64,000 bases of DNA. Source: Aedes albopictus (taxonomy: Eukaryota; Arthropoda; Insecta; Diptera; Culicidae). Below the pieces are notes generated by a model, which worked only from the letters and a program-made list of their open reading frames with translations, was not told the origin of the DNA and made no database searches. The position numbers and the translations under genes were made by a program. Below, piece by piece: positions 56,401-64,000 of this stretch. Location of the stretch: the NCBI RefSeq assembly GCF_035046485.1, contig NC_085137.1:314289164-314353163 (forward strand). Reading direction: 5' to 3'. Positions within the stretch are counted from its first letter, which is position 1; every line of letters starts with the position of its first letter.

Positions 56401-57741
56401 TCCAGATTTCAGATCAATTGTTGAAAAGTATTTGCTATCGCCTAGGCTATCCAATATTTCATTTATTTGTGGAATCGGATATACAAATGGTTTAGTTATC
56501 AAATTCAATGCCCTAAAATCTACTACAATTCTATGCTTTTTGTTTCCTTCTTCGTCTAGATCTTTCTTTGGTATGCATAAAACAGGCGCATTCCAAGGAC
56601 TTTTACTGGGCCTAATAATCCCTTGCCGACGCATTTCTTCAATTTCCTCATTAATTTGTTTCTTTGTTGATTCAGGGAACCTATACTGCCTTTTATTTAT
56701 TGGCACATTAGTCGTTGTTTCAATTTCATGTACTGCTGCATCTGTTACTGTCAGGTGATCCCCTTTCAAATAAAATACATCACAATATCTTGCCATTATA
56801 TTTTCCATTGCGTCGTAATTAGCGCTTTTCAAATGCTTCAAACCAATTGTATCTAGCAATTTTTCGATACGATTTTTACCTTGTATTTGTTCATAATTCA
56901 AATTATCTATCAAACTTAGATCTTGGTTTGAATCTAAATCCTCCGGCGTATATTGATTCCCGGCCTCTACATTCTTATTGTAATATCCATTATTATAATA
57001 TTCTTCATCAAAATGTTGATTTAAACATTCCTCGTCCTCATAATACTTCTCATAAAGGCACATATTGCATGAATAATCTTTTTTCGGTACGATTGGCTGT
57101 GTAACTATTTCATCATGTATGACTTCATCAATATCAAAATTTACTTGACAGCTTTTGTCATTGTTATCATATTGTATACAATTACTATTATCTTGTAGAT
57201 CAGTCTGACAAGATTTATCTGATACCATTACGTACTTTGTTGTTGTAATATTGTTAATATTATATTCTACACTATCTGGCTTGCGTAGGGCTATGTAATC
57301 AAAGTTCTGGCTAATATATAATGTATGCTGTTTCAAAAATTCTGCTCCTATGATACCATGTACATTTAAGTGGTGAACTAAATAAAATTTTATCTTATAC
57401 TTAGACTTCCCAATTATTAAACTAACTTCAGTAGATCCGAGCGTTCTTGTTTGACTTCCATTGAATCCCGAAATCAAAAACTTTTCACATTCAGAATAAT
57501 CTATGTCTGTTGCTCCGATTCTAGGGGCTGCATCCCATCTTAATATGTTTAGTTGTGAGCCTGTGTCTATCATGTAATTGATTTTTGTGTATGGTCTTTC
57601 TACAGTGGGTATATTTAACATAAATTGATTATTGCCCGTCCAATGTATAAATACTTTTTCTTGTGCTGGAATGCATTTATCAAATTGAACCATTTGTTTT
57701 TGTGGTATGTTATAACTCTTATTTATGTTCATGGGCATCAT
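53500..57741 (-). CDS. pol: Gypsy Pol polyprotein: protease, RT, RNase H, integrase
   Basis: The 1,413-residue open frame counts from the first in-frame ATG. The frame stays open upstream to the frameshift site at 57834-57840, so translation probably enters by -1 slippage rather than at this ATG. Domains: protease with DTGSQ (59-63) and a GIIGAEFL flap-like motif (129-136); reverse transcriptase (about 345-555) with the TIDLKSGFYQVPI block (441-453) and YLDD (505-508); RNase H with TTDAS (652-656), YTDHRPL (717-723) and ADFLSR (761-766); integrase with an H-H-C-C zinc finger (H1080, H1087, C1117, C1120) and catalytic D1149, D1208 and E1243, followed by a C-terminal WRGPYVV motif. All catalytic residues are present and there is no internal stop, so the product could be active. 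The spacer between RNase H and integrase is about 310 residues and has no domain I recognise. Confidence 0.95.
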   Translation of the reverse strand: MMPMNINKSYNIPQKQMVQFDKCIPAQEKVFIHWTGNNQFMLNIPTVERPYTKINYMIDTGSQLNILRWDAAPRIGATDIDYSECEKFLISGFNGSQTRTLGSTEVSLIIGKSKYKIKFYLVHHLNVHGIIGAEFLKQHTLYISQNFDYIALRKPDSVEYNINNITTTKYVMVSDKSCQTDLQDNSNCIQYDNNDKSCQVNFDIDEVIHDEIVTQPIVPKKDYSCNMCLYEKYYEDEECLNQHFDEEYYNNGYYNKNVEAGNQYTPEDLDSNQDLSLIDNLNYEQIQGKNRIEKLLDTIGLKHLKSANYDAMENIMARYCDVFYLKGDHLTVTDAAVHEIETTTNVPINKRQYRFPESTKKQINEEIEEMRRQGIIRPSKSPWNAPVLCIPKKDLDEEGNKKHRIVVDFRALNLITKPFVYPIPQINEILDSLGDSKYFSTIDLKSGFYQVPIDPRDAAKTAFSTPKGHFEFTRMPMGLRNSPSTFQRLMNTVLFEIEDVKAIVYLDDIIVFGRTIQEHNENLIKVLKALRKHNLKIEPTKCQILKTELKFLGHTVDKNGIRPLDGNIKAIREMAIPKTVKGVRSFLGTVNFYGKFIPGIAEKRKPLNDLLKKNVKFNWTPECQKAFEELKNFLTSDSLLVRPNYKDTFVLTTDASEYAIGAVLSNEKSIDRPIAYASRGLIGAERKYYTIEKKLLAIVWAVNYFRHYIYNQRFIVYTDHRPLISIWHLKETSSGLTRLRLKLQGLECDIRYKQGKDNVVADFLSRLNPDNESEEQSHPADEIKTARSKLIAVVTRQQKKLAEQENVSNQKHRERDHPNKQLMKKDTPCRSNGGAIADRDHESEGTKTKTQKMTYMNDSVNNNCTGSDLRGINKVSNIPPASTSATSDEAEVEESIMADVFDLCSNTHNNDTFAASAYDEFLEMSKNNPIDVNRLKISRNLKNADADCNIVILNSRSAFKEISKIIDLPHGLKDFCEDGVVSIPDSNLFGIIVEGKSNSMIITKTFFYKLSNCFNQNKAPITASKNIHLISFRKIKQFEVLEMIQFLALKNQITLSLYNADSERTEVHNDDIETILREFHDAPLGGHVGARRMRKRIGLIFNWKNMRRDIENYVKQCDSCQKNKICKPNRIPLKITTTSSEPFEKLYMDIVVLPESEWGNKYALVMQDDLTRFLVVAPMDNQEAETVSKTFVEKFICKFGTPLELVTDQGANFMSKFFKHACKILKIKKINTSAYHPQANLVERSNRELKTYLRQFVGENPQQWDQHLDYFTFEYNTTNNSSTSYSPFELLYGRKARIPTSIYTPTDSDLTYNDYFCEMKQILKKLHENAKRNLIISKEKRKIIYDKKTEEWQPMWGELVLVQAIPTGTGQKLQSKWRGPYVVVDLPSEQTTIIKNGNKFEKVHNNRLKKYND

Positions 57742-57830
57742 TTTCTTATTACTTGCAGCATATAAGCGCCTGTCTAAATTATTTTCTGATTGACGGAGTG
57801 ATCGGACGCAATTAACGAACCTCCGGTTGT

Positions 57831-58748
57831 TTAGTTTTTTCGCTCATCATAGCAAATGTTATTGTTTTGAATTCCCATGTTGCGTTCATCAAAATTTCTG
57901 TTGGTCCAATAAGGCATCTGGTAATCACCACGATAAATTTCTTGTTGTCCTAGATATCTATAATTGTTAAAATCTTTTTCATAACCTATTTCGCTCTGGT
58001 TGAATCTACTTTTATCGTAATGGAAGTTGTGATCAATACATTGTGGATTACTGAATTTCTGTTTTTCATTTTGTTGCCTGTAAAATTCTGCAGTGTGGGA
58101 ATCCCTCAATCTCTGCTCGATGCGTTCTTGTTGTTCCACATCGATGCATTCTTCTTGTAGGTAATCTAGCAAATCTTCCAATGAGTCTTCTTTTTTCGTT
58201 TTTGCAAAAATTTTCAAATTTATATCTTCCAATCCCGCTAGAAAATGTATTCTTAAATGTCTTTGAGCGTATGACTCAATTGTAGGATCTTTAATATAAT
58301 CTTTTTCGAATTCATCAATATTCCTCTTAAGTTGAAGAACGCGATCTTTGTAGTTTTTAAAACTTTCACACTTGCCTTGTTCAAGGGTCTCTATTTTATT
58401 AAACAGTTCTTCCAAATGTAAACTAATTCCGAATTCTATTTGGAGATTATCTTTCACTTTATCCCAAGTATTTGCAAGAATGTTTTTAAATTTTAACGCT
58501 GCTGGGCCTTTAAGTTTAGACAGTGCAATTTGAATGAGTACGGTTTCTGCATTTTTCCTTTCACTAGCATCAGTTATCCGTTTTATGGGTTTCAAAAAAC
58601 AATTTATTTGATATATGAAAGCATCTAATTCACATGCACTACCATGAAATTCTGGAATACACTGTATAGCAAAATTTATTGGAAATTCAAATCTAGCGTT
58701 GTTCGCTCCACTATTGTTGCCTATTTCATCCATTGTATTAGTGGTCAT
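57831..58748 (-). CDS. gag: Gypsy Gag protein
   Basis: A 305-residue frame starts at an ATG about 1.2 kb after the 5' LTR. The central part (about 30-210) has the helical, charged character of a retrotransposon capsid, with IPEFHGSACELDAFIYQI near its start and HLRIHFLAGLEDINLKIFA near residue 170. Residues 200-230 are rich in Glu, Gln and Arg and probably coiled. The C-terminal third is rich in Asn, Tyr and Gln. No CCHC zinc knuckle is present, which fits some insect gypsy lineages. The protein would assemble the particle that packages element RNA. It ends at TAA directly after the slip site. Confidence 0.85.
   Translation of the reverse strand: MTTNTMDEIGNNSGANNARFEFPINFAIQCIPEFHGSACELDAFIYQINCFLKPIKRITDASERKNAETVLIQIALSKLKGPAALKFKNILANTWDKVKDNLQIEFGISLHLEELFNKIETLEQGKCESFKNYKDRVLQLKRNIDEFEKDYIKDPTIESYAQRHLRIHFLAGLEDINLKIFAKTKKEDSLEDLLDYLQEECIDVEQQERIEQRLRDSHTAEFYRQQNEKQKFSNPQCIDHNFHYDKSRFNQSEIGYEKDFNNYRYLGQQEIYRGDYQMPYWTNRNFDERNMGIQNNNICYDERKN
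57834..57840 (-). promoter_or_regulatory. -1 ribosomal frameshift site A AAA AAC
   Basis: In the gag frame the last codons read CGA AAA AAC TAA, giving the canonical X-XXY-YYZ heptamer A AAA AAC right before the stop. The pol frame is offset by -1 and is open without a stop from the heptamer to the first pol ATG at 57741. A downstream stem or pseudoknot was not established. Confidence 0.8.
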
Positions 58749-58904
58749 TTTTATGTTGATATTTTTACTGATTTTTTTTTTTCAAATTAACACGACCTTA
58801 TTATCGCCGGTCTGCTGCATATTTACAAAATTATTATTATTATTTTGTTTTGATTGATTCCATTCCATTGTAATGCTAGCTTACATCTGAAAATCATGTT
58901 TAGT

Positions 58905-59405
58905 GTAAAATTATGCCCTAAGTTCGAAAGCATAAGGGAAAAAAATACAGTAGAGCTGAAAATATTTTCGATATCCCGTACAAAGCTGGCGATTTTGAAT
59001 CAACATTGCTATAACTGATAAAGATTTTTTTTTTTTGAAAGAAAAATGCAAATCTTGTTTTATTTATTGAATATTTTGCTACAATTTAAGGAGATTGTTC
59101 CCAACACTCATCAATAACTAATCTGACGAGAAAAAAAAAATAATTAGATATTCAAAACATATTACATTCAGCTTCCTATTATTCCTAAAAAGATATTTAA
59201 ATTTGGTGAATTGTAACTTGAGATATTTAAATTTTAGTAAATTCTAAAAAAAACTTGGTTGCGATTGTCTCGTATAATAAAAAAAAACTGTACTTCTTAG
59301 TTTTCTTATTTTAAACACGGTCTCAAAATCAGCACGTAATTATGCATCAATAATAATAATCGTTAACAGAAGTCCGCGACTTTCCTTTGATTTTGTTAAC
59401 TAGTG
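58905..59405. repeat. Dispersed repeat within the gypsy leader
   Basis: Matching words in order with 42713-43400 include ATGCCCTAAGTTCGAAAGC, ACAGTAGAGCTGAAAAT, AATTTAAGGAGATTG, ATTCAGCTTCC and AAATCAGCACGTAATTATG. A third weak copy is at 18145-18220. Confidence 0.6.
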
Positions 59406-59947
59406 TTTGTTTGTATTTTTGTGTTTGTTCGTATTTTTCATCCACTTGTTCTTCTTGAAATCATTATTCTTGTTATATTTTTCCATTATTTATTAAAAAT
59501 CACTATGATTTCCTTTTTTTATAAATTTTTGAATAACTTCTTTATTTTTCCCACAACAGTATTTCAATTAAAATGTTTTTGTTCATATCGTAAAAATTTT
59601 TCATCATTTCAAACCAACTCACAAAAAATTTAAACCATCTCAAAACACTTAATCATTTAAAAGGTTAATACTCACGATACCATCAAATAATGCAGGTTGA
59701 ATGATGTCCATTGGTCCAGGCACTCGGTTCCATACACAGGTTGTTGCGTTGCCATTTCCAATTCGGTGCTACGTTGTATTCCACTATCACTTGCGCTGCC
59801 ACGAATTTCATCTTTTCCATCCAGTCTGTAACATTGTTTTCTTCTCAATTGTTCAAAACTGTTCAATGTTCATGGTTTGCACTGATTCTGACACTGATTT
59901 CTTCTTCCAGTCAGAAAATTGGCGTCCCGCTGTTCTAATTGCCGAAC

Positions 59948-59965
59948 AGTTTTTCGCTGTCACCA
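59948..59965 (-). promoter_or_regulatory. Primer-binding site region
   Basis: On the sense strand TGGTGACAGCGAAAAACT begins two bases after the 5' LTR. A TGG start complementary to a tRNA CCA end is expected here. The priming tRNA was not identified. Confidence 0.6.
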
Positions 59966-59967
59966 TA

Positions 59968-60922
59968 TGAAGCGCCCTGTACCGTCCAGGGGCTGCATTA
60001 AACACTACACGGAATGTGATATCTTTCATTTCATTACAGTCCGACAACATCTTTTAATTAACTATATTGAAGTATCACAAACCATCTTATCTTATATTAC
60101 AACGATTCACTTTTTTTTTCTTATATCACTTTAACATTTTCTGTATTTCTTCACCGAACTACTTAAGCTTAACAATCTAGACACTTCTAGCTTCTTCTTG
60201 ACCCAACTACTAAGTCCTACCTACAGCCTTAGGACAGTATCAAGAGGTGTCCCACATGGGAGCTCAAGACTTATCCGATGTGCTGCCTGCGTTAACGTTG
60301 TCACCGAACTCTCGACAACTGACCCACTACAACTGACCCCGAATGAAGCCAAAGCCTCCGTATTTATAGCCTAAATTTCCTAGCAATACCCGAACCAGTT
60401 TGGGCGTGTCTAAAACTCCAACCATCACTCTCGTTTTGCCGAAATAGTCACGATACTTCCTAACAATGCCCGAACCAACTTGGGCGTATCCAAAACCCTA
60501 CCAAAAGTAAATACTCAAAGTCCAAAACCTAGTACTCTACCTATCCTACTCGTCATTATCATCATTACCATCATCATCGTTATCGTCGTCAACCCAAGCG
60601 TAATCAAAACTGTACCACACCAACCGGACCCAACGTGTACGATCATGAACAACGTATCGCTGCGTGGCCGACCATCCGTCCGCCGTCCGTCGTCACATGA
60701 GCGATGATTCATAAAACTAGGTCAGTAACGTATGGTGCGATTTTCATTGCTTCCGAAATTCCGCGCGTAGGTAGATGACCTACGATGAGCATTGCTGTTA
60801 GCGTAAATTGAATTTAAAACATACGAGCAGCCATTCTAATGGGAGAGTGGGGTGAAATGCACTTTTTTTCATTTGAATTAAATTTTAATACCGGAGTGCG
60901 TGGGAATATTTAGGTCTATGCA
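59968..60922 (-). repeat. 5' LTR (sense orientation)
   Basis: 955 bp, starting TGCATAGACC and ending GCGCTTCA on the sense strand. It contains the TATA box and initiator-like sequences. It is followed at 60923-60926 by the CATG target duplication. Confidence 0.95.
60361..60368 (-). promoter_or_regulatory. LTR TATA box
   Basis: The sense strand reads GGCTATAAATACGG. Arthropod initiator-like words follow: TTCATTC with its A 25 bases from the first T of TATA, and GTCAGTTG with its A 35 bases from it. The same arrangement is in the other LTR at 50007-50014. Confidence 0.65.
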
Positions 60923-60926
60923 CATG

Positions 60927-61610
60927 CATGCGCCACATCAAACAACGGCATTTTCGATAATCTGATGAACGGTAAGCAGGAAAACAGTATCAGACCACAT
61001 CTAAACCGGTAGTGTTCCGGAAATGGTTCCGGATGTTCCACCGGAAGTGGCCAAATATAAACCGATGCATGCGACACATCAAACAGCGGCATTTTCGATT
61101 ATCTTATGAACGGTAAGCAGGAAAACAGTATCAGACCATATCTGAACCGGGAGTGTTCCGGAACCGGTTCCGGATGTACCACCGGAAGTGGCCAAATTTA
61201 AAAGAGTATCAAACCCATGCATGCGACACATCAAACAGCGGCATTTTCGATAACCTGATGAACGGTCAGCAGGAAAACAGTATCAGACCATATATGAACC
61301 GGTAGTTGTCTGGAACTGGTTCCGGGGGTCCCGACGGATGTGGCCAAACATAAAAGAGTACCAAACCCATGTATGCGATACAACAAATAACGGCTTTTCT
61401 GATAACCTGATGACTGGTTATCAAAGAAATAGGTTAGGACCACATTAGAGACAGCCGGTAGTGCCGTAACCAGTTCCGGGTGTCCCTCCGAAAACGGCTA
61501 AATATACAATTGAACTGAACCTATGCGACACAGCAAAGCTATGATTTTTTGATATCCTTATGAACGTTAACAAGCAAACAGGTCAAGACCGGTGAAAAAA
61601 ATGTTTTACG
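60927..61610. repeat. Continuation of the 150-bp tandem repeat array
   Basis: The unit split by the LTR element resumes at CATGCGCCACATC, and further units start near 61,067, 61,213, 61,365 and 61,523. Shared words include GGCATTTTCGATAAC, GAACGGTAAGCAGG and CCGGAAGTGGCC. Similarity fades after about 61,600. Confidence 0.8.
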
Positions 61611-61775
61611 CATATTGTCAAATCTCAACCGTTACGTAGTAATTGAACATTACATGTTTTTGACTTTACTTGTCTCAAATTGGCTATGACTTGAAAATGG
61701 TCTAACTTATCGCATTTGAAAGATTATTAAATTTGCTACCAAAAAAAGATCTTGGAATCTACACAGCTAGTTTCG
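61611..61775. other. Short AT-rich spacer
   Basis: Nothing recognised. Confidence 0.4.
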
Positions 61776-62447
61776 ATTACCGACTTCGGTAAATTTTTAC
61801 TGGGGTTATGAACTGCTGATTACCCAGTAGTTTTTTCGTTACCGAACGAACCCAGTAAATTGGAAAATCGTGCAATTGTCAAAATATACCAAAAAACTCA
61901 GTACATTTTGTGAGAAACTTATACTGGCTTTTTCAGTAAATTGCTTGTTTATGTTGTTTTACCGAATTCGCCGGTTTGACTCAGCTCCCCGATCTTCCCA
62001 GTTCATATAATGCCATTTTGGATTGATCTTCGTTGCGCTTTTTCTTTTATCACTAAGTAGAATGGAAAATCAGCGACAGATGGATAGGATGGACATTTAC
62101 ATACGGGATTGAACCATCAAAGGTTCAATGTTTTTCGGTGAGAATTTGTCAGCCTTGATGCAAGCGACACTGTACGCAGCGACATGAAGCTTAACGAATG
62201 CATCTGAAAAACCTCATACACGTAAAATATTTCAATTATTAAATCCATTACAATTGCCTTTTACAATCAATAACAACGAACCTAATAACAATCATTAATT
62301 CACCTAATATTATGTATTATGATAACACAACATTGCCATAAGCCAAACTAATACTTTTCATATATTTTGGCTAATGGACCAAAAGTATAAGGCTATGCTT
62401 ATACTTTGAATAAGTTTTCAGTTTGATTTTTCCCGCCAATCGAGCGC

Positions 62448-63009
62448 TTGCTTACCTCAAGAAGTTTCGCAAACAAAAAATGCGAATTGAAAACACCCCA
62501 TGCTTATTTTAGTTCAGCAAAACGGAATTTCATACCATCAGTGATCGACAAGATTCAAATACCAGGTAATCTGTTTTTTTTTAATGTTTTGTCGCAGCCA
62601 CATAAGCATAGTAGGTTATTTCAGCGGGCCGAAACCTGGTTCCCGGCTCAGGACTTGTTCGAGGAGCCGCATCTGTTCTACTTTTCAACTCGGAAGAGGA
62701 AGTCGGCATTATCGAAAAGACCCCTAGGACACGGATGAGGAAGCGGGCCAAGCTTATTTGGTATACCGATTCGGAACACGAAGAGGAAATAAAGAGGAAG
62801 TTAAATCTAAAGGTCACGGAGAACCGCGGACCAGTGCTATTTTCGACGCGAGGGGCTCAAAAGATGAAGGAATTTGCAAAGAAAGAGGCGGCAGGTAAGA
62901 ACTTTCATGTATTTGCTAGAATAAACTGTTAACGTTGAACATTGTATCTTTAGTTGCAGTCTTGCAAATCACTTCGCAAGCGGAACGACATTGGCTTGAT
63001 TATCGGTAA
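62448..63009 (+). CDS. Putative spliced gene, two short introns, unknown function
   Basis: Three exons join in frame. Exon 1 is open through SAKRNFIPSVIDKIQIP and ends at 62565. A 59-nt intron (62566-62624, GTAATC...TTTCAG, phase 1) leads to exon 2 (62625-62894). A second 59-nt intron (62895-62953, GTAAGA...TTTAG) leads to exon 3, which ends at TAA 63007-63009; an acceptor six bases later at 62959 is also possible. Exon 2 reads LFNSEEEVGIIEKTPRTRMR, then AKLIWYTDSEHEEEIKRKL and FSTRGAQKMKEFAKKEAA, an acidic then strongly basic, helix-prone stretch. Neither exon alone is open across the introns; the frames match only after splicing, which supports a real gene. The true start is upstream or uncertain: the coordinate given is a TTG, and exon 1 has no in-frame ATG. 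No known domain is recognised. Confidence 0.5.
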
Positions 63010-63724
63010 CAACAGTCTGATTGTGCGGAAACTGCAACAAATGCGTCCCGTCGCCGAGTCGCCAACTTACCGCTGGAGTACATCCACTCGAGATCTTGCC
63101 AAAAGATGCCTCTCAAAATTTTACATAAGTTATAGTGCAAGTTTGGATGCAAGTGCAGTGCAAACCTCTAAAAATGACAAATAAATTAAGTATTTCGAAT
63201 ACAATAATGTTTTCTTTTCTTGATCATGTTAACTGGAAGAAGAAAAAGTACGAGGCAGATTCAAAATAAACGGTAATCGATTTCATTAGTTGTATCACAT
63301 ACATGATATAAGAATTCTAATATCAATTATTAGCATTGATGATTGATTGTATTAGGGTTAACTTATACTTTTTATTTCTTGTTACTTATGCTATACATTA
63401 CATTTATTTATACGGTTTATTAGGAAAACGAAATGGCAAAAATGTATAACATTTTCTTATACATTCAATATCGATTTTTCTTTTCGTGTAAGAGAAGCCT
63501 CACAATCAGTTTCTCGAGACCGTTGTTCCATACGAAATTTATGCCGTTCGCTGATTTTCCATTACTTACCTAGACGATGAAAATAAAGCGCTTCGGTCCA
63601 AAGTTCCTGATAGAACCGCGATTCCTATTTTGCTGTGGTCAAACTTTACTGCTGCCGCTGCTGCTGGATTCTATTTTCATTGTTTGACAGTTGTTTGGAA
63701 GGTCAGTGCGATGTTTTGATTTTC
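63010..63724. other. AT-rich sequence after the spliced gene
   Basis: The first 175 bases continue another open frame (to 63184) that could be coding only if splicing differs from the model given. Beyond that nothing is recognised. Confidence 0.3.
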
Positions 63725-64000
63725 TTTTACAAAAACTCAGTAAAATTTTATGAATTACCGAAAATCGGTACTGGTTTTTACTGGCTTTTGGCTCATTTCG
63801 GCAAACGATCATATTTACCTTATAATCAGTTATTCCCTTTACCGTACTCAGTGAAATGCAAATAATTCTACTGAATATCGGTATCTTTGCATGAAAAGTA
63901 CTGAAGAGTCGCAATTTTTATGAATTACGATTCGAGTTCAGTAAAGAAAACTACCGAACACTTAAATCCAAAATAAGTGTGTATTGGTTAAGTTAGATAA

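Larger units (their letters stand above)
58749..59967 (-). other. 5' leader of the gypsy element
   Basis: About 1.2 kb lies between the 5' LTR and gag. Its first bases (sense) hold the primer-binding region. The part 58905-59405 is homologous to a dispersed repeat at 42713-43400. The frames inside are short and AT-rich. It probably holds packaging signals, but none can be pinpointed. Confidence 0.6.
49614..60922 (-). mobile_element. Nearly intact Ty3/gypsy LTR retrotransposon (11.3 kb)
   Basis: Two 955-bp LTRs bound gag and pol on the minus strand. The 4-bp target duplication CATG is at 49610-49613 and 60923-60926. The site lies in the CCCATGCATGCG motif that starts a 150-bp repeat unit, and the unit resumes cleanly on the far side. 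Sense-strand ends are TGCATAG...CGCTTCA, so the LTRs start TG and end CA. A polypurine tract and a primer-binding region are present. The RT-RNaseH-integrase order and YLDD box identify the Ty3/gypsy group. The missing Gag zinc knuckle and the pyrimidine-purine-pyrimidine-purine TSD recall the errantivirus branch, but no env is seen. Confidence 0.95.
61776..63960. mobile_element. Candidate element with CAGTAAA/ACCGA-rich ends around a spliced gene
   Basis: Both flanks of the spliced frame are crowded with the same short words in inverted form. The left (61,776-61,985) has TTCGGTAAATTTTTACTGGG, GTTACCGAACG and CCCAGTAAATTGG. The right (63,725-63,960) has TTTACTGGC, TTACCGAAAATCGGTACTGG and TTCAGTAAAGAAAACTACCG. 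The best inverted pair is 61788-61807 against about 63931-63956. No TSD was found, and the window ends close by. Confidence 0.35.

Noticed and set aside
54028..57104. Several plus-strand frames of 85-149 codons
   Set aside because: All are antisense to the gypsy pol gene.

Overview
This window is transposon-dense intergenic DNA from a dipteran, most likely a culicine mosquito of the Aedes type. The evidence is two tRNA-headed SINE copies resembling the Aedes Feilai family, an R1-clade LINE, a Ty3/gypsy element, many TA-, TTA- and TTAA-flanked miniature elements, AT-rich spacers, and introns of about 60 nt with GT..AG borders. There is no bacterial gene organisation, rRNA gene or CRISPR array. 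Species and family names are inference, because no database search was possible.

Layout. 1-3.6 kb: mostly unique sequence, perhaps non-coding 5' gene sequence. 3.6-9.2 kb: a nest of small DNA elements, including foldback elements whose arms are 15-bp tandem repeats, a perfect 42-bp inverted repeat, and a TTA-flanked MITE inside another MITE. 9.2-18.3 kb: degenerate repeats, a 5'-truncated R1-clade LINE broken by a CCCGAACCCG-rich insertion, then a repeat family with degenerate units of about 150 bp that hosts a Penelope-like hairpin. 18.3-20.4 kb: a 63-residue membrane-protein ORF and a 913-bp TA-flanked foldback element. 20.8-25.4 kb: a degenerate 12-bp repeat field containing a SINE. 25.4-29.2 kb: MITEs in otherwise unassigned DNA. 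29.26-33.59 kb: a 23-bp minisatellite with a palindromic unit. 33.6-36.3 kb: a LINE remnant, a hAT-like element and a third foldback element. 37.0-41.0 kb: three nested LINE fragments, themselves hit by small elements. 41.4-48.6 kb: a second SINE, several MITEs, a second 12-bp repeat field and a LINE 3' end. 49.6-60.9 kb: a nearly intact 11.3-kb Ty3/gypsy retrotransposon on the minus strand, inserted in a 150-bp repeat unit. 61.8-64 kb: a candidate element enclosing a spliced gene.

The only plainly intact coding system is the Ty3/gypsy element. Its two 955-bp LTRs differ at only two positions I can see, its TSD is CATG, gag and pol are open, and a canonical A AAA AAC slip site touches the gag stop codon with pol open in the -1 frame from there. 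The most interesting less-described items are two GACGTTTCGG hairpins with 10-11-bp TSDs, the foldback families sharing a 15-bp register, the minisatellite that is stop-free in every forward frame, and the two-intron gene near the right edge.
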